DNA from: an uncultured Alphaproteobacteria bacterium
GTDB lineage: Bacteria > Pseudomonadota > Alphaproteobacteria > Rs-D84
Direction of reading: 5' to 3'
Length of the DNA stretch: 64,000 bases
Assembly (NCBI GenBank): GCA_944389385.1
Contig: CALXMC010000003.1
Span: 74,356-138,355 of the forward strand
Below, one piece after another: positions 17,497 through 25,743 of this stretch; within the stretch, counting starts at the first letter, position 1; every line of letters starts with the position of its first letter. Both the position numbers and the translations under genes were made by a program. Under the pieces are notes generated by a model. It saw only the letters and a program-made list of their open reading frames with translations. It was not told where the DNA came from and did not search any database.

Positions 17497-18093
17497 TTAT
17501 TTAACAATTTGAACTTTGTCGCCCGCGCCAATGTGCGATAAAATAACCACATCGCCGTCGCTTAACCCTTCGACCAATGCGGTACGCGCGTCAGAACGCA
17601 CGATATGTACATCGCGCGGCGTTGCAACACCATCAACATCCAACATCACAACACCATTTGATACTGCATATAACGGAACAAAATATCCGTCTGATTCAAA
17701 TTCAGCGTATTGCAATCCATCCGTCGCGCCTCGTGTGCGCACAATGTGCATTCCTGTGTTCAAATCAACGTTATTTGATACAGACACAATTTCGCCGTCG
17801 CCGACACGCTGGCCCGGTTGCAATTTACCAACGCGCACAGAAGACACCAACGCGCGATTGTCTTTTATTTCAATCGGTTCGCGCAACACACCAACGCCAC
17901 GCGTCATTTTCATCGCATAAACAGGCGCACCAACGTCCGCAGCCGCGCGCGCCGGATTAAATACCGCACGTGCGTTTTCTGCACCAATGGCGGCAAACCG
18001 AAACACAACCCATCCAATCAACGCAACCGCACATGCGCCGTACAAAATGTTTTTTATTTTTTCAGACTTTAATTGCAATTTTACTTTTTCCAT
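17497..18093 (-). CDS. miniature RND periplasmic adaptor (membrane fusion protein)
   Basis: 198 residues, about half a normal adaptor. One N-terminal membrane anchor (about 17-34) is followed by a beta-rich region. The tail (about 115-198), with YFVPLYAVSNG, a short hairpin and EGLSDGDVVILS, matches the beta-barrel and membrane-proximal part of HlyD/AcrA-type adaptors. The alpha-helical hairpin and lipoyl domains that normally contact TolC are not present. It starts 2 bp after the tolC stop and precedes the RND gene, so its role as adaptor rests on both sequence and position. Confidence 0.75.
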   Translation of the reverse strand: MEKVKLQLKSEKIKNILYGACAVALIGWVVFRFAAIGAENARAVFNPARAAADVGAPVYAMKMTRGVGVLREPIEIKDNRALVSSVRVGKLQPGQRVGDGEIVSVSNNVDLNTGMHIVRTRGATDGLQYAEFESDGYFVPLYAVSNGVVMLDVDGVATPRDVHIVRSDARTALVEGLSDGDVVILSHIGAGDKVQIVK

Positions 18094-18095
18094 CT

Positions 18096-19430
18096 TTATT
18101 CACCCAATTTTTTCACAGATTCCGCAGACATTAAAATATTGTATTTCGCATTTAATAACGCCATGTCCAACTGGTACAGACCGGCGGAAACCTCGGCCAA
18201 TTCGACGGCAGACGTTTGCCCGGCCGCAAAACGACCACTGGAAAATTCGTACGCCTTGGCCGCCAAGTCACGCGCATTTTCCAAAGTCTTCAAATTCCCG
18301 CGCAAATGATTGTATTGGTCAATGGCGCGCGTGTATTCTTCTGTTACCAACTTTTTGGATTTATCCAAGTCTTGACGGGCAGCCTCGGCATTCATGGCCT
18401 CGATTGTGGCGTTTGCCATATTTGCACCACCACTGAAAATCGGCACCTGTAAAGCCAATCCCCAATATGCAGACTGGTTTTCAAACCCATCAAACACGTT
18501 CGGAATATTGTCACCCATCGCGATATAGTTGTACGATGCGGTCGCCGCCAAAGTCGGTAAAGCACCTGCACGTTTGGATTTTGCGTTGCGTTCGTACATC
18601 TGGATTTGTTCGTTCAAAATATCCCACTGTGGCGTGGATTTTAATTCGCCCGCCGCCAGGTCTGGGAAATTTTTCGGAAATTCATCGGTTAAATTCAGCG
18701 GTTCATTAACGTCAATCCCCGCCAAAATTTTTAACATTCTGTGCGCAGTATCACGATTAAATTCGGCATTCGACAGGTTGATTTCTTTGGCCGCAATATC
18801 AGATTCAATTTTCACCAAATTACTGCGGTTGGCACGACCAGCGGATGTCAAACTTTTACGCGCATCGCGCGCAGCATTCAAATCGGCACGCGAAATATCC
18901 ACGATTTCATCCGTCATTTTTGCGGTCCAGTATAAATCTGTTGCGCTGTAACGAACCTCGCGTTGGGTCATTTCGCGCGACGCGTCCGCGATTTTAATCG
19001 CCGCCTTGACAGATTTCACCGCGTTGCCGATTTTACCAAAAGTATAAATCGGTTGGGTAATCGACACACCCGCCATAAACATACTGTCCGGGATATTTAA
19101 TTTATCCGGCAACGGGATGTTTTGCCCCAAATACTGCGCCAACAATCCACCCAATTCCGGCGGAATATCCACAGAATATGACTTTGTCGGATTGGCAACG
19201 TCAATCAAATTCATGTATGTAACATTTCCGTCAATTTTGAACCAACGATTTGCATTAACCGCATCCAAAGACGCCTGGGCTTTTTTCAGGTTGGCATCGG
19301 CCTTTTTCATATCCTGGGATTCAGCCAAAATCATATCGACCGCCGTGTCCAACGACAAATCCATGGCAAAAGACGGCGTTACCGCCACAGCCGCACACAA
19401 TACCACTGCGGCAAATTTTAATTTATGCAT
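18096..19430 (-). CDS. TolC-family outer membrane efflux protein
   Basis: 444 residues. A signal peptide (about 1-22, ending SFA-M) is followed by two homologous OEP repeats of long helices with amphipathic heptads; the LQVPIFSGG stretch near residue 335 and the equivalent ITQPIYTFGKIG near 125 are the typical strand-entry motifs. It should trimerise into the outer-membrane channel of the efflux pump. It overlaps the end of marR by 8 bp and is followed 2 bp later by the adaptor, so the operon is tightly coupled. Confidence 0.93.
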   Translation of the reverse strand: MHKLKFAAVVLCAAVAVTPSFAMDLSLDTAVDMILAESQDMKKADANLKKAQASLDAVNANRWFKIDGNVTYMNLIDVANPTKSYSVDIPPELGGLLAQYLGQNIPLPDKLNIPDSMFMAGVSITQPIYTFGKIGNAVKSVKAAIKIADASREMTQREVRYSATDLYWTAKMTDEIVDISRADLNAARDARKSLTSAGRANRSNLVKIESDIAAKEINLSNAEFNRDTAHRMLKILAGIDVNEPLNLTDEFPKNFPDLAAGELKSTPQWDILNEQIQMYERNAKSKRAGALPTLAATASYNYIAMGDNIPNVFDGFENQSAYWGLALQVPIFSGGANMANATIEAMNAEAARQDLDKSKKLVTEEYTRAIDQYNHLRGNLKTLENARDLAAKAYEFSSGRFAAGQTSAVELAEVSAGLYQLDMALLNAKYNILMSAESVKKLGE

Positions 19431-19872
19431 TTGTAATCTCCATCCGCGTTAAAATATTGTTAATCGTCTTCATCGCCACAGTCAGCGCATTTTCATCTTC
19501 GCGTGAAATACCCGCAAATAAACCTTCTATTGCGTTACGCATTACATCCATCGCCTGGGACGCGATTTTTTCGCCGGCCGCAGTCACAGAATACCAAGTG
19601 TTGCGACGATCTTTTTCATCAACCTTGCGCAAAACCAAACCATCGCGTTCCAATTTGCGAAACACCGCGCACAGGTTCGGCGTGGTCAGCATTTCACGAC
19701 GGGCGATTTCCTTTAATAAAGCAGGTCCACCCAGATGCAACCGCACCAGAACGCTTAATTGTTGGCGCGGGAAACCCGCCAAAAACGCGGGCGCGCGTTT
19801 TAATTTATCGGATAATTTATCGAATAATAAAATGTTTTGTTCGAATAATTTAACAAATTCTTTACGAGCCAT
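19423..19872 (-). CDS. MarR-family transcriptional regulator
   Basis: 149 residues with a winged helix-turn-helix (about 45-115): EIARREMLTTPNLCAVFRKL as recognition region and LVLRKVDEKDRRNTWYSVT as the wing. First gene of the efflux operon; MarR proteins of this layout usually repress their own operon and release on ligand binding. An inverted repeat TAATTATT-N9-AATAATTA lies 20 bp upstream and is a candidate operator. ATG follows AAGGTCG. Confidence 0.92.
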   Translation of the reverse strand: MARKEFVKLFEQNILLFDKLSDKLKRAPAFLAGFPRQQLSVLVRLHLGGPALLKEIARREMLTTPNLCAVFRKLERDGLVLRKVDEKDRRNTWYSVTAAGEKIASQAMDVMRNAIEGLFAGISREDENALTVAMKTINNILTRMEITNA

Positions 19873-19892
19873 GCCAACGACCTTTTGGTTGC

Positions 19893-19917
19893 TAATTATT
19901 AAAAACCTGAATAATTA
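19893..19917. promoter_or_regulatory. candidate MarR operator
   Basis: Exact 8-bp inverted repeat TAATTATT / AATAATTA with a 9-bp centre, just upstream of marR. Size and AT-richness fit MarR sites; binding is inferred. Confidence 0.5.
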
Positions 19918-19949
19918 TAGTTTTTAACAAACAAAATGCAAGGGGAAAA

Positions 19950-20030
19950 ATGATAAATTTTTTAATTTTTTTTGCTTTGATGTGCATAATTGTAAAAATG
20001 TTATTGCAAAAACGCAAAAGATATTTATAA
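19950..20030 (+). CDS. possible 26-residue membrane peptide
   Basis: Short frame from an ATG preceded by AAGGGGA at 4-5 nt, ending at 20030. The product would be an almost wholly hydrophobic helix (MINFLIFFALMCIIVKMLL) with a basic tail QKRKRY. Divergent from marR, directly upstream of tRNA-Gln. Supported only by ribosome binding site and composition. Confidence 0.3.
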   Translation: MINFLIFFALMCIIVKMLLQKRKRYL

Positions 20031-20043
20031 TCTGTGTTGCTTT

Positions 20044-20117
20044 TGGGGTGTCGTCTAATGGTAGGACAAGAGATTTTGGTTCTCTTTATCATGGTTCGAA
20101 TCCGTGCGCCCCAACCA
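20044..20117 (+). tRNA. tRNA-Gln (TTG)
   Basis: Complete cloverleaf: acceptor TGGGGTG/CGCCCCA, anticodon stem AGAGA/TCTCT with loop TTTTGGT (anticodon TTG), T arm CATGG-TTCGAAT-CCGTG, discriminator A and encoded CCA (20115-20117). Confidence 0.95.
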
Positions 20118-20153
20118 AATAAAAAACACCCCACAGGGGTATTTTTTATTTGG
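20115..20153. terminator. tRNA-Gln terminator palindrome
   Basis: 18-bp arms with one mismatch: from CCAAATAAAAAACACCCC to GGGGTATTTTTTATTTGG around ACA. It starts in the CCA end of the tRNA and is followed by CGCACGGATT, an inverted copy of the tRNA's AATCCGTGCG. Confidence 0.7.
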
Positions 20154-20279
20154 TATTCGCACGGATTGTGCAAATACGTTTCACATTTGCACTGCAAAAC
20201 ATTATTAATGTTTTGTAACCATTTCGGAAAATCGCAGATTTCCCGAAATGGAAATGGGGGAACACCCCCATTCCCCCGT

Positions 20280-20293
20280 GTGCGCCCCAACCA
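20280..20293 (+). repeat. partial copy of the tRNA-Gln 3' end (1)
   Basis: GTGCGCCCCAACCA is identical to the last 14 nt of the tRNA gene (20104-20117) and is again followed by a terminator-like palindrome (AAAACGCC ... GGCGTTTTTATTTT). Confidence 0.75.
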
Positions 20294-20299
20294 AAAATT

Positions 20300-20325
20300 A
20301 AAACGCCCCTGTGGCGTTTTTATTT
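20300..20325. terminator. second terminator-like hairpin after tRNA-Gln
   Basis: ACGCC / GGCGT stem flanked by AAAA and TTTTATTTTT, following the first tRNA-tail copy. Confidence 0.5.
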
Positions 20326-20453
20326 TTGGTTCGTGGCCACGGTTCGCAGCCTGCAACGAACGTTGCCGGTTCGAAAACAAGTAGATTTGACAAGCACACG
20401 CGCAGTCAAATCGTTACGGGTTCCCCGCAGCCGGCGCGCCGCGCCGTGCGAGG

Positions 20454-20469
20454 GAATCCGTGCGCCCCA
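20454..20469 (+). repeat. partial copy of the tRNA-Gln 3' end (2)
   Basis: GAATCCGTGCGCCCCA is identical to tRNA positions 20098-20113, located 356 bp downstream. The stretch 20118-20530 otherwise has palindromes and no supported gene. Confidence 0.75.
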
Positions 20470-20530
20470 CAGGCATAATTGCAAAACCCGCTATCTGGGG
20501 CAAGTTTTGTTGGTTTTAAGAACTTTCAAA

Positions 20531-20950
20531 CTATTTTTGTCTGATTTTGTGTTTCAAAATTTTACGTCTGACCTTATTTTCTGTGGCCATATAAAAACCA
20601 AAATAACACTCTTTCAGATTTTCGGTACCAGCGAAGTAAAATTGATTACCACTGCCACCGGTTGAGCTGCCCGTTTTTGCAAACTCTTGTTCTTCTTCGG
20701 CATCACCTCTGGAAGTAGCGTTCTGGACCGTAGCATCCCATACGATGTTTGGATAAATTCGTGTTGCCAGACATCTGTTTGCACTGTCTATATCCATGAA
20801 ATGCAACTTTGGCATATTTTCAAATTTTTGATTTTTCCTGTCTTTATTAAAAATATCGTATGCAGAATATGCAATACTAGGCTTGCTGTCTTTATCAATA
20901 TACAAAACGACCTGATAAATTTTGGTAAAAAAAGGTATTATTTTTTTCAT
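20531..20950 (-). CDS. orphan hypothetical protein, 139 aa
   Basis: No family recognised. The ATG at 20950 has a strong AAAGGAGTC ribosome binding site, so the gene is credible. The product is soluble-looking, with no signal peptide or membrane helix: a Lys/Tyr/Ile-rich N-terminal half, an acidic EEEQE patch and a Thr/Gly/Ser-rich GSSTGGSG segment, then a basic KVRRKILKHKIRQK end. Base composition looks more AT-rich than the housekeeping genes. It sits between two tRNA genes with duplicated tails, so it may be cargo of a small integrated element. Function unknown. Confidence 0.6.
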   Translation of the reverse strand: MKKIIPFFTKIYQVVLYIDKDSKPSIAYSAYDIFNKDRKNQKFENMPKLHFMDIDSANRCLATRIYPNIVWDATVQNATSRGDAEEEQEFAKTGSSTGGSGNQFYFAGTENLKECYFGFYMATENKVRRKILKHKIRQK

Positions 20951-20981
20951 TTTGACTCCTTTAAATTTAGTTATTTAGGTT

Positions 20982-21053
20982 TTAATATGTTCCGCTGTTG
21001 CGATATATATCATCCAGTTTCCAATACGAAGTTTTTTCTTGCAGTTTAATCAT
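20982..21053 (-). CDS. possible 23-residue leader peptide
   Basis: ATG at 21053 preceded by GGGGTGA at 5 nt; encodes MIKLQEKTSYWKLDDIYRNS plus three residues and stops 32 bp before the 139-aa gene on the same strand. It may be a leader or a remnant of a longer gene. Evidence is limited to the ribosome binding site. Confidence 0.3.
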   Translation of the reverse strand: MIKLQEKTSYWKLDDIYRNSGTY

Positions 21054-21135
21054 ATATTCACCCCGTTTTTCTGGGTTACTTAAAATATGGAGTATAAACA
21101 ATATGTTGTCAATAGCAGTTTGACAAATAAAATAC

Positions 21136-21164
21136 TTGACAATTTTGTAAAAGGCATGTATAAT
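21136..21164 (+). promoter_or_regulatory. perfect consensus sigma-70 promoter
   Basis: TTGACA (21136-21141), 17-nt spacer, TATAAT (21159-21164). No gene follows; a terminator begins 24 nt after the -10. The -10 overlaps a 16-mer also found, inverted, at 25723-25738. Confidence 0.75.
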
Positions 21165-21170
21165 GTATCA

Positions 21171-21210
21171 CATAAAGAAATAAGTAGCACTGGTTTTACC
21201 AGTGTTTTTC
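21171..21210 (+). ncRNA. putative ~40-nt terminated small RNA
   Basis: Begins at the predicted start of the perfect promoter and ends at the hairpin CACTGG-TTTTA-CCAGTG (21188-21204) followed by TTTTTC. An 11-bp exact inverted repeat AATGTATCACA (21162-21172) / TGTGATACATT (21212-21222) encloses it. Could instead be an attenuator or a decoy site. No similarity to a known RNA recognised. Confidence 0.4.
21188..21210 (+). terminator. intrinsic terminator after the orphan promoter
   Basis: Six-bp stem CACTGG/CCAGTG, five-base loop, then five T. The rest of 21211-21362 holds an AACGTG/CACGTT hairpin and the tRNA-Glu promoter region (TTGCAA, 16 nt, TAATAT) but no gene. Confidence 0.65.
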
Positions 21211-21362
21211 TTGTGATACATTCAAACGTGTTTTCACGTTTTCTATTCCATATTTTACTAAACACTGATAAAATCGGCACACAAACGACTAACAACACAA
21301 AAACAGCCCCAATACATTTACCATTTGCAAAATGGGAAATAATTTGTAATATATACGGCGTT

Positions 21363-21437
21363 GGTCCCATCGTCTAGCGGTTAGGACATCGGATTCTCAT
21401 TCCGGTAACACGGGTTCGATTCCCGTTGGGACTGCCA
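21363..21437 (+). tRNA. tRNA-Glu (CTC)
   Basis: Acceptor GGTCCCA/TGGGACT, anticodon stem TCGGA/TCCGG with loop TTCTCAT (anticodon CTC), T arm ACGGG-TTCGATT-CCCGT, discriminator G and encoded CCA. It reads GAG; the usual TTC isoacceptor is not in this window. Confidence 0.93.
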
Positions 21438-21476
21438 AAATATTTATTTGCCGCGAAGTGGTAAATAAATATTTTG
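21436..21476. repeat. palindrome joined to tRNA-Glu 3' end
   Basis: CAAAATATTTATTTGCC (21436-21452) and GGTAAATAAATATTTTG (21460-21476) pair with one mismatch. A diverged second unit follows at 21598-21644. Confidence 0.65.
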
Positions 21477-21597
21477 TGGTGCCCCCGGGAATTGAACACG
21501 TGACAAAGGGTTCGAACCGCCGGCGAAAGGCGGACGGCAGTACGCCGGTTATGTGCCACGCACATAATGAGCCAAGGTGACGAAGTATTCCCGCCCA

Positions 21598-21660
21598 GAC
21601 TGCCATAATTTGTATTTGTTGGGAACCAGCAAATACGAATTATGTGAATGTCCCCGCGGG
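21598..21660 (+). repeat. diverged copy of the tRNA-Glu tail unit
   Basis: GACTGCCA (21598-21605) repeats the tRNA end (21430-21437), is followed by a palindrome CATAATTTGTATTTG / CAAATACGAATTATG and a TGTCCCCGCGGG block that parallels GGTGCCCCCGGG at 21479. Region 21438-21738 has no supported gene. Confidence 0.6.
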
Positions 21661-21738
21661 ATTGCGATGTCTTTTATTTCCAAAAAATTGACTTATATAA
21701 TATGGGGTGTGTTAGTTACTAAGAAAGTTACTCAGGTA

Positions 21739-21766
21739 TTGACAAAGCAAAACTTTGTACTATAAT
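21739..21766 (+). promoter_or_regulatory. promoter of the 203-aa coiled-coil gene
   Basis: TTGACA (21739-21744), 16-nt spacer, TATAAT (21761-21766). TTGTA and TACAA half-sites flank the -10. A normal leader with AGGAGG follows. Confidence 0.75.
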
Positions 21767-21801
21767 ACAAGAGAAACAAAAATTGAAACAGGAGGATACG
21801 A

Positions 21802-22413
21802 ATGTCTAAAAACGTAAAACAGAATTTGGCCTTGGCCGGTGGAACATTGGGATTTTTCGCCTTGGTCGCATTTATGGGAATTGCAAACTATGGCGGCAAT
21901 GGTTATGACGCGCGCGCCATGGATAATGTACGCGATTACATGTTGCCTGATGCGCAACGCGAATATCAAGACGCACATGAACGCGCCGTCCAGGCAGGTT
22001 TTGATACATTGGCCAAAGATGCCAAATATGCTGAATTGAAATATCGGGCACAAAAAACGGCTGATTCATTAAATCGTGCTGCAAGTTATGAAGAATATAA
22101 AAAACTGTATGACCAATACAAACAGCAAACTGCCGCGGCTGAAGCGCGCGCAGAAGAGTTGTTTAATGCAAAAGTCAGCGAAGACAGTGCGTTATTTGTC
22201 GCTACACGAAAAATGCAAGAACGCCAGGCGCGCTTGACACAAATGCAACGCGACAGTGCCATGTTTGCACAAAAACGCGCAAGTCAAACTTTTGCTGAAC
22301 GCATGAACGATAATTTTGATGAATTCAAACGCGATTACAATAACGCGCGTATCAAGTTCCATCAAAAACGTTTGCAAGAATTACAAAAGTTCAAACAAGA
22401 ACGCAGCAGATAA
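21802..22413 (+). CDS. membrane-anchored coiled-coil protein, unknown function
   Basis: 203 residues. One N-terminal hydrophobic segment (about 9-29) is followed by long, Ala/Gln/Glu/Arg/Lys-rich helices that should form a coiled coil through to the basic C-terminus (HQKRLQELQKFKQERSR). The anchor has few charges before it (MSKNVKQN), so the bulk may be periplasmic; a cytoplasmic orientation is not excluded. I do not recognise the family. It has its own strong promoter, an AGGAGG ribosome binding site and a strong terminator, so it is probably abundant. Confidence 0.75.
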   Translation: MSKNVKQNLALAGGTLGFFALVAFMGIANYGGNGYDARAMDNVRDYMLPDAQREYQDAHERAVQAGFDTLAKDAKYAELKYRAQKTADSLNRAASYEEYKKLYDQYKQQTAAAEARAEELFNAKVSEDSALFVATRKMQERQARLTQMQRDSAMFAQKRASQTFAERMNDNFDEFKRDYNNARIKFHQKRLQELQKFKQERSR

Positions 22414-22441
22414 AAAAATCGCCCATTCGGGCGATTTTTTC
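22412..22441. terminator. bidirectional terminator
   Basis: AAAAAAATCGCCC / CGGGCGATTTTTTC between the coiled-coil gene and the convergent merR gene. Confidence 0.85.
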
Positions 22442-22442
22442 T

Positions 22443-22856
22443 TTAACCATTTTTTAATAAATCACGTGCGCGCGACAATAAATCGATTGCAATCCCGATT
22501 TGTACATTATCAACCGGCGTGGGCACATCCGTCGGCACGGTGGGCGCGGACGTTTCGGTTGCATCTTCCGTATCCACCGCCGTTTGCATCGGCGCAAATT
22601 CAGATGCAGACGCGGGGAAATTACCGCTGCGCAATAATTTTTTTACCCCGGCAATTGTCATGCCGTGTTTATACAGCAAATCACGAATTACAGTCAGACG
22701 TTCGACCGTATCTGCACGATAATATCGACGACCACCCGCGCCCGTCGTCGGACGAATTACAACCGGGAACTGTTTTTCCCAATAACGCAGGGTATATGCC
22801 GGCACAGATAAGCGTTTTGAAACCTCGTTAATAGAAGAATAATATTCTTTGTCCAT
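22443..22856 (-). CDS. MerR-family transcriptional regulator
   Basis: 137 residues. The N-terminal 70 residues are a MerR winged helix: SINEVSKRLSVPAYTLRYWE, GRRYYRADTVERLTVIRDLL and GMTIAGVKKLL. The C-terminal part is a low-complexity Ala/Thr/Asp/Pro tail ending in a short helix, without conserved metal-binding cysteines. Similar proteins in alphaproteobacteria often sit beside ihfA; here it follows gyrA by 15 bp and is probably cotranscribed. Target unknown. Confidence 0.88.
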   Translation of the reverse strand: MDKEYYSSINEVSKRLSVPAYTLRYWEKQFPVVIRPTTGAGGRRYYRADTVERLTVIRDLLYKHGMTIAGVKKLLRSGNFPASASEFAPMQTAVDTEDATETSAPTVPTDVPTPVDNVQIGIAIDLLSRARDLLKNG

Positions 22857-22871
22857 GCCGTTCCCCGTTTG

Positions 22872-25622
22872 TTATTGTGCGCTTTGTTGTTCGGCGACCT
22901 CGGATTCGACTTCGGATTCTTCGGCTTCGTCGCTTAAAATCGAAATCGCAGACACCACGCGTTCGTTTTCGGCCGTGCGGAACAATGTCACGCCCGCGGT
23001 TGCACGACCTGCGATACGAACATCGCGCACAGGCGTGCGGATGATTTTTCCGCCGTCTGTGACCATAATGATGTCGTTATCATCGGCAACCGGGAAAGAA
23101 CCCGCCACGGCTGTATTTTTTCCGCCCAGTTTGATATTCGCAAATCCACCACCACCGCGGTGCGTTGTGCGATATTCATACGATGACGTGCGTTTGCCAA
23201 ATCCGTTTTCGGACACAGTTAATATAAACTGCTCGGACGCGGCCATTTTTGCCATCTGGTCATCGGTTAATGTGACGGTCGTGGCATCTTCTTCGTCGTC
23301 GGACGCCTCTTCTTCTATACCTGTGGCGGCGCGACGTGCGGCACGCGATTGTTTGATATATGCCGCGCGTATTGACGCATCAGATTCACCATGATTTAAC
23401 ATTGCCATGCCGATAATTTTATCATCTGCGCCCAACGTCATGCCACGCACGCCGGTTGAATTGCGGCCTGCGAATACACGGATTTCGGTCACAGGGAATC
23501 GTATGCAACGACCGCGATATGTTGCCAAAAATACGTCTTGGTCGTCGGTACATGGCAGTACTGAAATCAAACTGTCGCCATCGTCCAGTTTCATTGCAAT
23601 TTTTCCGTTTGCACGTATCGAATCGAAATCAGATGTACGATTGCGGCGTACAGTCCCAGACGCAGTCGCGAACATTAAATAATGTTCTTTGCCCGATGCG
23701 GCGGCCGCTGCCATGTCTTCTTCGGGTACAGGCAAAATCGCTGTGATTGTTTCGCCGTTTTCCAACGGTAACAGATTTACCAATGGGCGTCCCTTGGCGG
23801 CGGCTGCGGCCTCGGGCAATTTATAGGTTTTTAATTTATAGCATATTCCGCGGGACGAAAAGAACAACAGCGGCGTATGTGTATTTGCAACAAATACCTG
23901 GACCACATAGTCATCGTCCTTGGTCGCCATTGCGTTGCGGCCTTTGCCCCCGCGTTTTTGCGCACGATATGTATCCAAAGACACACGTTTGATATATCCA
24001 GTATTCGATACTGTGATAACCATATCTTCACGTGCGATTAAATCTTCGATATCTATATCGATTTCAGCATCGGAAATTTCAGTACGGCGTGGACTGGCCC
24101 AATTGTCGCGCACAGTTGTTGTTTCGTCGCGAATGATTTGAATGATGCGTGCGTGACTGCCCAAAATGTCCAGCAAATCTTTTATTTGCGCGCCCAATTC
24201 CACCAAATCTGCGTGTAATTTTTCGCGTTCCAATCCAGTCAAGCGATGCAATTGCAATTCCAAAATTGCGCGGGCTTGGTCTTCGGACATATAAAACATT
24301 CCGTCTTTGTATTCTGTGTTTGGATCGTCAATTAACTGGATATAATTTTCAATATCAGACGCACGCCACCCACGCGAAATCAAGGCTGTGCGAGCCTCGT
24401 CCGGGTTGGCACTGGATTTAATCAGTTCGATAACTTCATCCAGATTGCCGACCGCCACCGACAGTCCCAGCAAAGTATGTGCACGATTACGCGCACGATT
24501 CAAATCGAATATTGTACGACGACGAATAACCTCGCACCGGAAATCTATGAACGCGTCCAGTACGCCACGAATGTTGAACAACATCGGACGGCCACGATTT
24601 AACGCCATCATATTAACCGGGAAATTAGTCTGCATTTCTGTGTATTGGAACAAATGATTTAATACCACATCCGGTATCGCATCACGTTTTAATTCAATAA
24701 CTATGCGCAGACCTTCTTTGGATGATTCATCGCGGATTTCAGAAATACCCTCGATACGTTTATCTTTGCTTAATTCCGCGATTTTCATAATCAGTTGTGA
24801 TTTATTTACCTGGTACGGAATTTCATCAACAACAATCGCGGGATGATCATGGAAAGTTTCGCTGTGTGTTTTTGCACGAACGATTATTGAACCGCGGCCA
24901 GTTGTGTGCGCTTTATACGCGCCGGCACGCCCCATTATAACCGCACCCGTCGGAAAATCAGGCCCCGGAATTATGCCGAATAATTCGTCGTCCGAGATTT
25001 GCGGATTATCCAAAATCGCCAAAATACCGTTGCAGATTTCGCCCAAATTATACGTCGGAACATTCGTCGCCATACCAACCGCAATACCCGAGCCACCGTT
25101 TACCAAAAAATTCGGGAACTTGGTCGGCAGTACAACAGGCTCCTGCAAAGTGCCGTCAAAGTTCGGTTGCCAATCAACTGTATCTTTGTCCAAATCGTCC
25201 ATCATGGACGCCCCCAGTTTGGACAGGCGCGCTTCGGTATAACGCATGGCCGCGGCTTTATCTCCGTCGCGTGAACCAAAGTTACCCTGCCCCTGGACCA
25301 GCATTTCGCCCATGGAAAAATCCTGGCCCATGCGAACCATGGCTTCATAAATAGAACTGTCGCCATGGGGATGATATTTACCCATAACATCACCCACAAT
25401 ACGCGCGGATTTAACCGTTGCCTTGGTCGCAGGCGCCACATCATTCATAACGTACAAAATACGCCGATGCACAGGTTTACACCCGTCACGAACATCCGGC
25501 AATGCACGGTCCACAATAACAGACATCGCATAGTCCAAAAAACTGGTTCTCATTTCATGTTCCAGCGATGATTGTGGGATTTTAATTTCGTTTATTTCGT
25601 TGATATTATTTGTTTCTGACAT
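22872..25622 (-). CDS. gyrA: DNA gyrase subunit A
   Basis: 916 residues. The breakage-reunion domain carries the active-site tyrosine at 128 (AAAMRYTE). The quinolone-determining region reads [17 protein letters not shown] with Ser89 and Glu93 at the E. coli 83 and 87 positions, the common susceptible-type residues. The C-terminal beta-pinwheel (from about 525) contains the GyrA-box KRGGKG, which separates it from ParC. An acidic low-complexity insert is present near 790 ([14 protein letters not shown]) and an acidic Glu-rich tail ends the protein. ATG follows AGGGGA. Confidence 0.97.
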   Translation of the reverse strand: MSETNNINEINEIKIPQSSLEHEMRTSFLDYAMSVIVDRALPDVRDGCKPVHRRILYVMNDVAPATKATVKSARIVGDVMGKYHPHGDSSIYEAMVRMGQDFSMGEMLVQGQGNFGSRDGDKAAAMRYTEARLSKLGASMMDDLDKDTVDWQPNFDGTLQEPVVLPTKFPNFLVNGGSGIAVGMATNVPTYNLGEICNGILAILDNPQISDDELFGIIPGPDFPTGAVIMGRAGAYKAHTTGRGSIIVRAKTHSETFHDHPAIVVDEIPYQVNKSQLIMKIAELSKDKRIEGISEIRDESSKEGLRIVIELKRDAIPDVVLNHLFQYTEMQTNFPVNMMALNRGRPMLFNIRGVLDAFIDFRCEVIRRRTIFDLNRARNRAHTLLGLSVAVGNLDEVIELIKSSANPDEARTALISRGWRASDIENYIQLIDDPNTEYKDGMFYMSEDQARAILELQLHRLTGLEREKLHADLVELGAQIKDLLDILGSHARIIQIIRDETTTVRDNWASPRRTEISDAEIDIDIEDLIAREDMVITVSNTGYIKRVSLDTYRAQKRGGKGRNAMATKDDDYVVQVFVANTHTPLLFFSSRGICYKLKTYKLPEAAAAAKGRPLVNLLPLENGETITAILPVPEEDMAAAAASGKEHYLMFATASGTVRRNRTSDFDSIRANGKIAMKLDDGDSLISVLPCTDDQDVFLATYRGRCIRFPVTEIRVFAGRNSTGVRGMTLGADDKIIGMAMLNHGESDASIRAAYIKQSRAARRAATGIEEEASDDEEDATTVTLTDDQMAKMAASEQFILTVSENGFGKRTSSYEYRTTHRGGGGFANIKLGGKNTAVAGSFPVADDNDIIMVTDGGKIIRTPVRDVRIAGRATAGVTLFRTAENERVVSAISILSDEAEESEVESEVAEQQSAQ

Positions 25623-25705
25623 ACTTGGTTTTCCCCTGTTTTTTGATAAGTACAGAATAGCAAAATTTTACCGTTTGGGTCAAGAAATAAACCCCAAAAA
25701 TTATA

Positions 25706-25738
25706 TTGACAAAATTTAACTTTGTGATACATTATACA
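25706..25738 (+). promoter_or_regulatory. promoter with shared 16-mer ahead of two micro-ORFs
   Basis: TTGACA at 25706-25711 and a -10 in TACATT/CATTAT. The 16-mer TGTGATACATTATACA (25723-25738) matches exactly the reverse complement of 21157-21172 at the orphan promoter, so both may carry the same regulatory site. Confidence 0.55.
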
Positions 25739-25743
25739 GGGCT

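Noticed and set aside
21438-21606. A minus-strand tRNA in the tRNA-Glu tail region (T-loop-like TTCGAACC and TTCAATT segments)
   Set aside because: No acceptor or anticodon stem can be paired consistently; better explained as degenerate tail duplication.
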